The translations under genes and the position numbers were made by a program. From JANQGH01 sp039819285 (GTDB taxonomy: Bacteria > Pseudomonadota > Alphaproteobacteria > DSM-16000 > Inquilinaceae): DNA of 64,000 bases. The stretch covers positions 14,800 through 78,799 of the forward strand of contig JBCBSH010000003.1 in NCBI GenBank assembly GCA_039819285.1, written 5' to 3'. Positions 27,922 to 36,381 of this stretch are shown one piece after another. Below the pieces are notes generated by a model. The model ran no database searches. It was not told the DNA's origin and worked only from the letters and a program-made list of their open reading frames with translations. The stretch's first letter is position 1. Every line of letters starts with the position of its first letter.

Positions 27922-28076
27922 ACGTTTGAAAGCGTCGCCGCGTCCGGTTCGCGCGCGCCAAGTCCCCATCCAAGTCCCCGTGCGGCGCATTCGACGCTTT
28001 GCCTCCGGCTGGCAACGCGGTAAACCCTACCCCCTCGAAATCGCCCCCAAGGATGACGGGAAGACAGGTAAACGCG

Positions 28077-28784
28077 ATGCAAAAGGTCTATCCGGACGCC
28101 ACCGCCGCTCTCGAAGGATTGCTGTTCGACGGCATGACGATCATGGCTGGCGGCTTCGGCCTATGCGGCATCCCGGAAAAGCTGATCGACGCCATCGAGG
28201 CGGCGAGCGTGAAGGATCTGACCGTGATCTCCAACAATTGCGGCATCGACGGGGTCGGGCTTGGCAAGCTGTTGGATGCGGGCCAGATCAAGAAGATGAT
28301 CAGTTCCTATGTCGGCGAGAACAAGAAGTTTGCCGAGTTGTACCTGTCCGGCGAGCTGGAGTTGGAGTTCAATCCGCAAGGCACCTTGGCGGAACGCATT
28401 CGCGCCGGTGGCGCCGGCATCCCGGCGTTTTTCACCAAAACCGGCGTCGGCACGTTGATCGCCCAAGGCAAGGAAGAGCGGACCTTCAATCACGAGCGCT
28501 ACATCATGGAAACGGGGCTCGTCGCGGATCTCGCGATCGTGAAGGGCTGGAAAGCGGACCCGCACGGCAACCTGGTCTACCGAAAGACAGCGCGAAACTT
28601 CAATCCGATGATGGCCACAGCCGGCAAGGTCACGGTCGCCGAGGTGGAAGAGGTCGTCGAGCCGAAGGATCTGGACCCCGATCACGTGCACACGGCGGGC
28701 ATTTTCGTCCAGCGGCTGATCGAAGGCCACGATTACGAAAAGCGGATCGAGCAGCGCACGGTGCGCGAGCGCGAAACGGTCTGA
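28077..28784 (+). CDS. scoA: 3-oxoacid CoA-transferase subunit A
   Basis: ScoA with ScoB moves CoA from succinyl-CoA to acetoacetate or a related 3-oxoacid, activating ketone bodies. The 235-residue protein has the class I CoA-transferase signature DGMTIMAGGFGLCGIPEKLI, SNNCGIDG and the GTLAERIRAGGAGIPAFFT motif. The ATG at 28077 (MQKVYPDA) is chosen over an upstream ATG at 27999 because the MQKVY start is typical. It lies 35 bp ahead of scoB. Confidence 0.94.
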   Translation: MQKVYPDATAALEGLLFDGMTIMAGGFGLCGIPEKLIDAIEAASVKDLTVISNNCGIDGVGLGKLLDAGQIKKMISSYVGENKKFAELYLSGELELEFNPQGTLAERIRAGGAGIPAFFTKTGVGTLIAQGKEERTFNHERYIMETGLVADLAIVKGWKADPHGNLVYRKTARNFNPMMATAGKVTVAEVEEVVEPKDLDPDHVHTAGIFVQRLIEGHDYEKRIEQRTVRERETV

Positions 28785-28819
28785 GCCGGCGCAAGAGACA
28801 AGACCCAGAGGACAAGACC

Positions 28820-29470
28820 ATGGCATGGACCCGCGAACAGATGGCCGCCCGCGCCGCACGCGAGTTGCAGGACGGCTTTTACGTCAATCTGGGCATCGGC
28901 ATTCCGACCCTTGTCGCCAACTACATTCCCGACGGCATGATGGTCACCCTGCAAAGCGAGAACGGCATGCTGGGCATGGGGCCGTTTCCGTTCGATGACG
29001 AGGTCGATGCCGACCTGATCAATGCCGGCAAGCAAACGATCACCGAACTGGAATACTCCAGCTTTTTCTCCTCAGCCGACAGTTTCGGCATGATCAGGGG
29101 CGGCCACATCGATCTGTCGATCCTGGGCGCCATGCAGGTCGCCGCCAACGGCGATTTGGCCAACTGGATGGTGCCGGGAAAGATGGTAAAGGGCATGGGC
29201 GGCGCCATGGATTTGGTCGCCGGCGTGAAGAAGGTGGTGGTGATCATGAGCCACTGCGCCAAGGATGGGACATCCAAGCTGCTCAGCGCCTGCGATCTGC
29301 CACTGACCGGCACCGGCGTGGTCGACATGCTGATCACCGATCTCGGCGTGTTCTCGCTGGAGCGCGGCCATCCGCAAGGGCTGACCCTGGTCGAGTTGGC
29401 CGACGGCGTGACGGTCGAGGAGGTCGAGGCCAAGACCGAGGCCCAGTTCAAGGCGGCCGTCCCCGCCTGA
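28820..29470 (+). CDS. scoB: 3-oxoacid CoA-transferase subunit B
   Basis: ScoB carries the catalytic glutamate of the CoA-transferase in LQSENGMLGMGP, and begins with the typical MAWTREQMAARAARELQDG. Further conserved parts are NLGIGIPTLVANY, ARGGHIDLS-like MIRGGHIDLSILGAMQV and GAMDLVAGVK. It has 216 residues. An AGAGGAC site precedes the ATG at 28820. It forms an operon with scoA; a HAD hydrolase gene follows 36 bp later and may be co-transcribed. Confidence 0.95.
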   Translation: MAWTREQMAARAARELQDGFYVNLGIGIPTLVANYIPDGMMVTLQSENGMLGMGPFPFDDEVDADLINAGKQTITELEYSSFFSSADSFGMIRGGHIDLSILGAMQVAANGDLANWMVPGKMVKGMGGAMDLVAGVKKVVVIMSHCAKDGTSKLLSACDLPLTGTGVVDMLITDLGVFSLERGHPQGLTLVELADGVTVEEVEAKTEAQFKAAVPA

Positions 29471-29506
29471 CCCTCCGGCATTAGGGTCGCCCGCGCGACT
29501 GATGCC

Positions 29507-30202
29507 ATGACGTTGCCGACCATTGCCTTCGATGGCGACGACACCCTCTGGCACAACGAGACGCTGTTCGCCGGCACGCAGCAGCAATTGCGCGACATCC
29601 TGGCGGCCCATGTCCCCGCCGACACCATCGACCGCACGTTGCTGGCCCGCGAACGCGCCAACCTCGCCCTGTTCGGCTATGGGGTGAAGGGCTTCACCCT
29701 GTCGATGATCGAAACCGCGATCGAGGTGTCGGACGCCACGGTGACGGCGGCCGAAATCCAGCATCTGATCGAGTTGGGCAAGGCCATGCTGTCGAGCCCG
29801 GTCAACCCGATCGACGGCGTCGATGCGGTGGTCGAAAGCCTGAAACGACGCGGCCACCAGCTGATGGTGATCACCAAGGGAGACCTGTTCGACCAGGAAT
29901 CCAAGATCGCTCGGTCAGGACTTGCCGATCTGTTCGATGCCGTCGAGATCGTTTCGGAAAAGGACGAGGCGACCTACCAGGCGATCCTGGACAGGCATGA
30001 GATCGCGCCCGCAGACTTCGTCATGGTCGGCAATTCGATCCGGTCAGACATCCTGCCGGTTTTGGCGCTTGGCGGCCACGCGATCCACGTGCCTTATGCG
30101 ATCACTTGGGCGATCGAACATGTCGACAACGCCGCCGACGTCCCGCCCATCTTGAAGGCCAGCTCAATCGCCGAGGTGCCGGAGATGATCGCCGCCCTTT
30201 AG
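29507..30202 (+). CDS. HAD superfamily hydrolase
   Basis: This 231-residue phosphatase-fold protein has motif I FDGDDTLWHNE (D9 nucleophile, D11), motif II MVITKGD, the motif III lysine in IVSEKDE and motif IV VGNSIRSDI. A helical cap lies between motifs I and II. The substrate is unknown. The FDGDDTLWHNE variant with an extra Gly is shared by a family often annotated simply as HAD hydrolase. Its stop overlaps the convergent ankyrin gene by 4 bp. Confidence 0.9.
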   Translation: MTLPTIAFDGDDTLWHNETLFAGTQQQLRDILAAHVPADTIDRTLLARERANLALFGYGVKGFTLSMIETAIEVSDATVTAAEIQHLIELGKAMLSSPVNPIDGVDAVVESLKRRGHQLMVITKGDLFDQESKIARSGLADLFDAVEIVSEKDEATYQAILDRHEIAPADFVMVGNSIRSDILPVLALGGHAIHVPYAITWAIEHVDNAADVPPILKASSIAEVPEMIAAL

Positions 30203-31662
30203 TGCTGATGCGCGCGCATCACGTCCCAAAGGGCGTCGGTGGCCATCTCGTCCATCCAGCCCTCAACCGTCGCACCCGCCGCCAGCAGGTGCCGGACCAC
30301 GCCCTCATAGTCGCCATCACGGTTGGGCTCGTACCGGGCGCCGTAGACCGCCCAGCCCAGCGGACCGCTGTCGGTCATCGAACTGACCGCCTCGATATCC
30401 GCACCGCGCTCGATAAGCAGCGCGACGATGTCCGGGTAGCCCCGATTGCTGGCATGGTGCAGGGCCGTGCCATCGGTATCGCCGCGAGTCTCAATATCGA
30501 TGCCGGCATCCAGCAGCAGGCCCACGGCATCGGCCTGGCCACGAAACGCGGCCTCGACGAGTATGCGCGCCTCACTCGGCGACAGACTGCCGGCCAGATC
30601 GGGTTCGGCGGCCAGCATCGAACTGGCCTCATCGACCGCGCCCCGAGAACAAGCGCCGATGAGATGGTCGACTGGCGTCAAGCTCGTGCTCGCGCCACGT
30701 TCAGCCAGTAGTTCAACGATTTCAGCCGACCCGGCGCGATAGGCTTGTGCGTAGGCGGTAAGGCCATCGGGGTCGCGTTGGTCCGTGTCAACACCAATGT
30801 CGAGCAGCATGGTGATCACCGTCGCTGATCGGCCGCGGCGAATGGCATGGAACAGGGCATTGGTGCCCGGCTGAGGGCCTTCGGCCCGATAGATTGGATC
30901 GTTGGGATCGGCGTCGTGATCGAAAAAGAGCTGCAGGCCGGCCGGGTCTTCGAAATCCAGCTTCCGGAATAGGGCATTGGTGCCCTTGATCGTTGCGCCC
31001 GCGTCCAGCAGCAGCGCCAGGCAAGCCGTGTCCTGCTGTTCGGCTGCATGGTAAAGCGACTCGTTGTCATCGGGGTCGGCGCCGGCCTCCAACAAGAGCT
31101 TGGTGACGCCTGCATGCACGGCCTCACCGGCCGCACCATAGACGGCCGACCAGCGTCGGTTGGGCGGATCACTGCGCTCGGCGCAGAACGTGTCGGGGTC
31201 GGCCCCGGCCTTCAGCAACAGCGTCGTCGCCGCCTCGAACGGCCGGTCGCGATCCGCCTTCAAGAACGCCGACCAGCACAGATACATCAGGGGCGGCCAG
31301 TTATGCGGGCCATCGGGTCGCACCGCGGCGGCCGGGTCTTCTGCCAGGAACCGCTGCAAGGCCGGCACATCCCCAAGCACGGCGGCCGCCTGTAGGTTGG
31401 CGTTCGCCAAATCGGGCCGGCGTTTCAGCATGGTCTTCGCCAGATCGAGCCGGCGCCCTGTCGCGGCGCGCAGAAAGTCGTCGATCGCGAAGGGCTGCTC
31501 CTCGTCGACGGCCTGCTTCAGCTTTGGCCAGCTTGCGAAACCATACTCACGCGCCAGCCGGAGTTGGGCTTCGCTGAGCTTGATATCCACAGACCGGGCC
31601 AGCGCCTTGGCCTGCTTTTTCAGGTGCGCCAGGTCCGGGGATTTGGGGAGCCGTTTGGCCAT
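30199..31662 (-). CDS. Ankyrin-repeat protein
   Basis: This 487-residue protein has an N-terminal helical region (AHLKKQAKALARSVDIKLSEAQLRLAREYGFASWPKLK), which is typical of bacterial ankyrin proteins, then repeats of about 33 residues, such as GTALHHASNRGYPDIVALLIERGADIEA and TNALFHAIRRGRSATVITMLLDIGVD. It probably works through protein binding. The ATG at 31662 has a GAGGTGATC site. No signal sequence is visible, so it is likely cytosolic. Confidence 0.88.
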   Translation of the reverse strand: MAKRLPKSPDLAHLKKQAKALARSVDIKLSEAQLRLAREYGFASWPKLKQAVDEEQPFAIDDFLRAATGRRLDLAKTMLKRRPDLANANLQAAAVLGDVPALQRFLAEDPAAAVRPDGPHNWPPLMYLCWSAFLKADRDRPFEAATTLLLKAGADPDTFCAERSDPPNRRWSAVYGAAGEAVHAGVTKLLLEAGADPDDNESLYHAAEQQDTACLALLLDAGATIKGTNALFRKLDFEDPAGLQLFFDHDADPNDPIYRAEGPQPGTNALFHAIRRGRSATVITMLLDIGVDTDQRDPDGLTAYAQAYRAGSAEIVELLAERGASTSLTPVDHLIGACSRGAVDEASSMLAAEPDLAGSLSPSEARILVEAAFRGQADAVGLLLDAGIDIETRGDTDGTALHHASNRGYPDIVALLIERGADIEAVSSMTDSGPLGWAVYGARYEPNRDGDYEGVVRHLLAAGATVEGWMDEMATDALWDVMRAHQH

Positions 31663-31822
31663 CAGATCACCTCTTCCATCTCGGCCCGGTGTCCGCATCG
31701 ACGGGCAGGAAAAGAGCGATCAACGATGATCTATCGACAGCGAGGCGGGATCATCCCTTTCCGCGGACCGGCCGCCCCCTCGACGGGCGAGGATGTCAGG
31801 TTAGCGGGAGCAGCATGGCGAC

Positions 31823-33130
31823 TCAAGCCGATGCGCGGTCCGCCAGCGTGAACAGCTCCTGCGGCTCGCGCACGCCGCGCAAGGCGTGGCGGCCAATCGA
31901 AACGAACCGGTCCGGCGTGGTCGAGGCCTCGGCAAAGTTCTTGGAGACCAGGATCGAATGGCCCAGCGCGCCGCACAGCGACTCGATGCGGGCCGTCTCG
32001 TTGACGGCGGGACCGATCACCGTGAACTCCATGCGGCTGTCGCAGCCGACATTGCCGTACAGCACGTCGCCCCGGTGGAGTGCCACATCCAACGTCATGG
32101 TCGGCAATCCGGCCGCTTCGCGTTCACGGTTAAGCGCTTGCGTGCGCACTTGCATGTCGTGTGCCGCCGCGATTGCCGCCTCACAGCCGGCGCGCGGGTT
32201 TTCCTCCGGACAGGTGAATGTGGCCAGCAACCCATCGCCGAGATACTTCAGAACCTGACCACCCTGACGCTCGACCGGATCGGCCATGCATTCCAGGTAA
32301 TCGTCCAGCATGGCCATCAGGGAGTCACGCGGCATGGTGTCCGACAGGGCCGTGAAGCCACGCAGATCGGCGATCAAGATGGCCGCCGAAATCGAGGTCG
32401 AGGCACCCCGCTTGATGTCGCCACGCATGACCCGGGGGCCGGCATCGGCGCCCAGATAGGTGCGCATGATCGTGTCGCCGATTTCCAGCAAGGTGGTGGT
32501 CCGCAGTGCCACCGCAAGAGAGCGCGTGATCGCCACGAGGGCAGCGATTTCGGCGTCCGCGAAGCCGCCTGGCCTGTCCGTCGTCCATGACGCCAGCACG
32601 CCATTGTCGACGACTTCCGGCATCTCGCCCCAGCCGAACGGCACGGCAAGCACATAATAGTCGGTGGCGCCATGGTCGCGGAACTCGCGCAGGACCTCAT
32701 AGCGGTCGAGGCCCTCTCCCGCCTCCAACCGGAATCGCCGGGTGAAATAGTGTGGAATGTTCGCGCGTTGCTCGGACGTGAGGCCGGCCGTGACGTTGGC
32801 CGCCTCGGTCAGGACCTCATTCAACGGGCTACGCAAGATCGGCCTTTCGGCATCCGGATCCTGATGGGCGTGCTGCTGGAACTCAGGCTCCTCGCCGCGC
32901 CGGCAAATGATGGTGAACGCCGAAAACTGGGGATGCAGCGTCGTTGTCGAGATGTTCAACCGCAAAACCGGCACGCCGTCCGCTTCGACACGGTTCCTCA
33001 ACTCCGCAACCATGGGCACGATGGGCGTGGCCAACAGGCCCTGGTCCGTCAGCCAACTCATGGTCTCGCCGATATCGATGCCACCGGAGCCGACGGTGAC
33101 CCGCGCGGTTTCCACGGTCGGCTTAAGCAT
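31823..33130 (-). CDS. Adenylate/guanylate cyclase domain protein
   Basis: This 435-residue soluble protein has a class III cyclase domain from about 240. The two metal aspartates lie in ILIADLRGFT and KYLGDG, and the transition-state Asn and Arg in VIGPAVNETARIE; Lys before YLGDG favours ATP. The N-terminal part (STTTLHPQFSAF, HYFTRRFRLEAGEG) is a GAF-like sensor also found in other proteobacterial cyclases. cAMP would be the product. It overlaps the DUF971 gene upstream by 8 bp; ATG 33058 is a possible alternative start. Confidence 0.88.
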   Translation of the reverse strand: MLKPTVETARVTVGSGGIDIGETMSWLTDQGLLATPIVPMVAELRNRVEADGVPVLRLNISTTTLHPQFSAFTIICRRGEEPEFQQHAHQDPDAERPILRSPLNEVLTEAANVTAGLTSEQRANIPHYFTRRFRLEAGEGLDRYEVLREFRDHGATDYYVLAVPFGWGEMPEVVDNGVLASWTTDRPGGFADAEIAALVAITRSLAVALRTTTLLEIGDTIMRTYLGADAGPRVMRGDIKRGASTSISAAILIADLRGFTALSDTMPRDSLMAMLDDYLECMADPVERQGGQVLKYLGDGLLATFTCPEENPRAGCEAAIAAAHDMQVRTQALNREREAAGLPTMTLDVALHRGDVLYGNVGCDSRMEFTVIGPAVNETARIESLCGALGHSILVSKNFAEASTTPDRFVSIGRHALRGVREPQELFTLADRASA

Positions 33131-33512
33131 GGTCCCGGCTCAGTCCACGCTGTTCCAGCGCCGAAAGATAAGTCCGCCAGGTGTCGTCCTGCCGCTGGCC
33201 CAACTCGAACAGATACTTCCACGAAAACAGACCGGTCTCGTGCCCGTCATCGAAGACGATCCGCACCGCGTAGTTGCCGACCGGCTCAAGCGCGCGAATG
33301 CCCACGGTGCGCTTGCCCGCAACGATCTGTTTCTGGCTCGGATTGTGCCCCTGGACCTCCGCCGACGGGCTTTCGACCCGCAACAACTCAGCCGGAAAGC
33401 TGAACTGCTCACCCGTGTCGAAGTCGATCTCCAGTCGCCGTTCGGCGGTCTTGTGGCGAATCTCGGTTGGCCAATGCTCTGTATCGAGCGTGTCGGGCAG
33501 TTCGCGCTTCAT
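33123..33512 (-). CDS. DUF971 (gamma-butyrobetaine hydroxylase-like N-terminal) protein
   Basis: This 129-residue protein has the DUF971 pattern: WPTEIRHKTAERRLEIDFDTG, FSFPAELLRVESPSAEVQGH, and a C-terminal VRIVFDDGHETGLFSWKYLFELG. The family occurs as the N-terminal domain of carnitine-synthesis hydroxylases and in iron-sulfur related proteins; as a lone protein its function is not known. It is flanked by Trm112 and cyclase genes with near-zero spacing, so it is part of a tight run. Confidence 0.88.
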   Translation of the reverse strand: MKRELPDTLDTEHWPTEIRHKTAERRLEIDFDTGEQFSFPAELLRVESPSAEVQGHNPSQKQIVAGKRTVGIRALEPVGNYAVRIVFDDGHETGLFSWKYLFELGQRQDDTWRTYLSALEQRGLSRDHA

Positions 33513-33722
33513 CTAACGCTCGGCATCCACGTCCAGGGGCCGCGCCTCATCGATCAGCATGATCGGGATCCCGTCGCGAATGGGATAGGCCAGCCTGGCC
33601 TGATCGCTGATCAGTTCCTGCTGTTCCGCATCGTAACGCAGGGGCGCCTTGGTCAGCGGACAGACCAGGATCTCCAGCAGTTTGGGATCGACGCGGGCGG
33701 GTGAACGCGGTGTTTCGGTCAT
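33513..33722 (-). CDS. Trm112 family protein
   Basis: This is a 69-residue protein with LLEILVCPLTKAPLRYD and IRDGIPIMLIDEARPL, the Trm112/YcaR zinc-ribbon-like fold that has lost most of its cysteines in bacteria; members act as small partners of methyltransferases. The start is either ATG 33722 or GTG 33731. The stop abuts the DUF971 start. It fits the gene order LON-domain, trm112, DUF971. Confidence 0.9.
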   Translation of the reverse strand: MTETPRSPARVDPKLLEILVCPLTKAPLRYDAEQQELISDQARLAYPIRDGIPIMLIDEARPLDVDAER

Positions 33723-33788
33723 GAGGTTCACTATGTGGGAAGCCTATCCCGGCAGTCCATACAAATGGGCCTGCCCAAAACGGCCCAA

Positions 33789-34451
33789 TCAGTGGCGCGA
33801 TACGCCGCCATCGGCCTGATCGTATGCGGCAATCTCCAACAGGCTCAAGACGGTGTCGGCGCGGTTCTGGGCCGTGTCGGCCTCCAATATGGCCTGCTTC
33901 TCGGTCGGCGCGAAGGGGCAGATCATCGCCAGCGAGACGATCAGCCGCGCGTCCGGCGTGTTCTGAATCGCCTCCCAATTTGCCGAGATGCCCTGCTGTT
34001 TGAAGTATGTCTTCAGAACACGATGCAACCGGTCGTGGTCCAGTTCCAGGTCCGTATCCGGCGCCATGTCAGGCGAAAACAGCGACCAGTCGATGCCGAA
34101 GCGTCGATAGCCGCGCGTCGTCGCAATCTCCTGCTGAATGCGGAAGCGGCAGACGCCGGTCAGCGTGATCAGGTATCGGCCGTCCTCGGTCTCCTCAAGC
34201 GAGGTGATGCGTCCCGCGCATCCGACCTCATAAAGCGCCGGCTTTGGCCCCTCCTCGTTGGGGTCAAGGGGCTGGCCCATGCCGATCAGCCGCTCGCCGG
34301 CCAACGCGTCGTCGACCATGGCGAGATAGCGCGGCTCGAAAATGTTCAAGGGCAGGTCCCCGTCCGGCAGCAGCAGGACGCCAGGCAACGGAAAAACCGG
34401 CAGCGTCGATGGCAGCATTTCGAACGTCGGAAACAGCGGGCTTCTGGCCAA
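33789..34451 (-). CDS. LON substrate-binding domain protein
   Basis: This 220-residue protein is an isolated N-terminal domain of the Lon protease type (LPVFPLPGVLLLPDGDLPLNIFEPRYLAMVDDAL, GCAGRITSLEETEDGRYLITLTGVCRFR). No ATPase or protease domain follows. It is common in alphaproteobacteria in this same position between a YbbN-like thioredoxin and Trm112. A role in substrate selection is plausible but unproved. Confidence 0.92.
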   Translation of the reverse strand: MARSPLFPTFEMLPSTLPVFPLPGVLLLPDGDLPLNIFEPRYLAMVDDALAGERLIGMGQPLDPNEEGPKPALYEVGCAGRITSLEETEDGRYLITLTGVCRFRIQQEIATTRGYRRFGIDWSLFSPDMAPDTDLELDHDRLHRVLKTYFKQQGISANWEAIQNTPDARLIVSLAMICPFAPTEKQAILEADTAQNRADTVLSLLEIAAYDQADGGVSRH

Positions 34452-34556
34452 GGTCGCTTTGCTCTCCTTGCGTCGGTCGAAGGATGGTTACCTTCGTCTC
34501 AGTAATTTCGACCGATTTCCGCCAATTCCAAGGGCTAATCGCCGCATGGGCATGCT

Positions 34557-35471
34557 TCAGGAGAACAGCAGGGACGACAATTTCCGGCGACCCCGCACCG
34601 AGCGCGGGTCGGCCGGCCCCCAGGCCTCGAACAGCTCCAAAAGCTTTGTCCGCGCCGCTGCCTCGTTCCAGTCGCGATCGCGGCGAATGGACTCGAGCAA
34701 CGCGTCAGTCGCCTCATCGCTGCGGTCGGCGGCATAATAGGCCATGGCAAGATCGATCCGGGCCTGATGGTCGTCCGGTGATGCGGCGACCTTCTGCTCC
34801 AGACCGCCGATCTCCGAGGCCGCACCCTCCGTGGCGGCCGAAAGCTCCATCTGGCGTCGCACGGCGACGATCGCCGGGTCCTTTTGCGCCTCCTCCGGCG
34901 CCTCGTCCAGGATCCGGCGTGCCTCGTCGGTCTGTCCCAGTGCGATAAGTGCCCTCGCGGCGCCGGCCAGGGCGGCAGGTAAGCCGTTGTCGTGCTGCAA
35001 TAGCTGGCCGAAGATGCCGAGCGCCTGCTCCGCCTCACCGCTCTCCAACAGCGCCTCCGCTCGGGCCAGCGCGTCTTCGATCATGGCCTTTTCGTCCTGG
35101 CCGCGCAGGCTGGACAGCTTGGTCACAAACTCCTTGACCTTGCTTTCAGGAACCGCCCCCTGAAACGCGTCCACCGGCCGGCCCTGGAAAAAGGCGTACA
35201 CCGTCGGGATCGACTGGATGCGTAGCTGGGACGCAAGCTGCTGGTTTTCGTCGATGTTGATCTTGACCATGCGAACCCGGCCGCCGGCCGCCCGCACCGC
35301 CTGTTCCAGCATCGGCCCCAACGTCTTGCAAGGCCCGCACCACGGCGCCCAGAAATCGACCACGACCGGTTGCGTCTGCGACGCCTCGATGACGTCGGCG
35401 GCAAAGGACTGCGTGTCGCTGTCCTTGATTACGTTCTGGGCCGGATCGGCCTGGCCAATCAACTGTTCCAT
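34557..35471 (-). CDS. Thioredoxin-like co-chaperone, YbbN/CnoX type
   Basis: This 304-residue protein has an N-terminal thioredoxin domain with an intact WCGPCK and a C-terminal helical region of TPR-like repeats (ALARAEALLESGEAEQALGIFGQLL, DDHQARIDLAMAYYAADRSDEATD). CnoX/YbbN holds proteins during bleach stress and hands them to GroEL; E. coli YbbN lacks the CxxC, whereas this one keeps it. The ATG at 35471 (MEQLIGQADP) is preferred to the longer start at 35516. Confidence 0.92.
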   Translation of the reverse strand: MEQLIGQADPAQNVIKDSDTQSFAADVIEASQTQPVVVDFWAPWCGPCKTLGPMLEQAVRAAGGRVRMVKINIDENQQLASQLRIQSIPTVYAFFQGRPVDAFQGAVPESKVKEFVTKLSSLRGQDEKAMIEDALARAEALLESGEAEQALGIFGQLLQHDNGLPAALAGAARALIALGQTDEARRILDEAPEEAQKDPAIVAVRRQMELSAATEGAASEIGGLEQKVAASPDDHQARIDLAMAYYAADRSDEATDALLESIRRDRDWNEAAARTKLLELFEAWGPADPRSVRGRRKLSSLLFS

Positions 35472-35582
35472 CTTCGTCTCGCTAAGTATTGGGCGGGTTT
35501 CGGCCGGGCCGGCCAACGCCAGACCCTATCTGGTCAAGCCGCGTCGAAAACGCAAGCGGTCGGCCGCTTCAGGTCTGCCGGT

Positions 35583-36125
35583 TCACGGTGTCGGGGCCGC
35601 CGCGTCGAGGTCCAGGATCACCGGCCGGTGTCCGCAGGCCTCGACAAAGCGCACCAGGTCGGCGCTCGCGATCGTTGTCGTCATCGTGTTGACCAGGGGA
35701 TGATAGTTCAGCCGATCGTGCGCCAGCATGGTCTTGTCCAGCACCGGCGTGACCTGGTGGTCGCCATCGTTGATCAGCGCGAACGGGGTGACCGACCCGG
35801 GCAGGACGCCCAGCACACGGCGCAACCTGTCCGCTGAGCCGAAGGACAGCCGTCCGCCTTGCAACAGGCTGCTCAACGCCTTTAGGTCAATGCGACGGTC
35901 TTCGTCGCAAACCACCAACCACATTGCCCCCTTCTTGTTCTTCAAGAACAGGCTCTTGCAATGGCCGCCGGAAAGCTGGCCGCGCAGATCCTTCGCCTCG
36001 TCGACGGTGAAGACGGGCTGGTGATGGTGCGTGGTCTGCGCGATCCCCCACGCACTCAGCTGGTCAAGCAGAGCGTCGGGCGTGGTCGGCAAGGGGGGTT
36101 CAAGTTCTGGTGCCTCGGTTTCCAT
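35583..36125 (-). CDS. YbaK/ProX family aminoacyl-tRNA deacylase
   Basis: This 180-residue protein removes mischarged amino acids (Ala or Cys from tRNA-Pro) as a free-standing editing domain. It shows HHHQPVFTVDEAKDLRG, CKSLFLKNKKG, RLSFGSADRLRRVLGVLPGSVTPFALIND and FVEACGHRPVILDLD. The motif KSLFLKNKKG carries the catalytic lysine region. The ATG at 36125 is chosen; upstream reading to 36287 is Pro/Arg-rich. Confidence 0.88.
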   Translation of the reverse strand: METEAPELEPPLPTTPDALLDQLSAWGIAQTTHHHQPVFTVDEAKDLRGQLSGGHCKSLFLKNKKGAMWLVVCDEDRRIDLKALSSLLQGGRLSFGSADRLRRVLGVLPGSVTPFALINDGDHQVTPVLDKTMLAHDRLNYHPLVNTMTTTIASADLVRFVEACGHRPVILDLDAAAPTP

Positions 36126-36296
36126 GGCCGGGTTTATAGCGGCACACGAACCGTTGCGCCATGGTCGCGTGGAGCCTCCGACAAGGCTCCAGGGTTGCGG
36201 CGCAGGCGGATGCAAGACCAGGCTTGCAATGCCGTCTTCTTTGCGTATGATCCGCCCGCCTCGCCGGACCTCACAAGGACCGGCCACCCATCGGAA

Positions 36297-36371
36297 GCGG
36301 GCGTAGCTCAGGGGTAGAGCACAACCTTGCCAAGGTTGGGGTCGTGGGTTCGAATCCCATCGCCCGCTCCA
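36297..36371 (+). tRNA. tRNA-Gly (anticodon GCC)
   Basis: This is a full cloverleaf. The acceptor stem GCGGGCG pairs with CGCCCGC, followed by T and an encoded CCA. The D arm is GCTCAGGGGTAGAGC, the anticodon arm CAACC-TTGCCAA-GGTTG gives GCC, and the T arm is GTGGGTTCGAATCCCAT. It reads codons GGC and GGU. Confidence 0.97.
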
Positions 36372-36381
36372 GACATTTCAA

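Noticed and set aside
27657..28077. The small ORF as an attenuation leader for scoA-scoB
   Set aside because: An intrinsic terminator follows, but no alternative antiterminator pairing or codon run was seen, so the unit is reported as independent.
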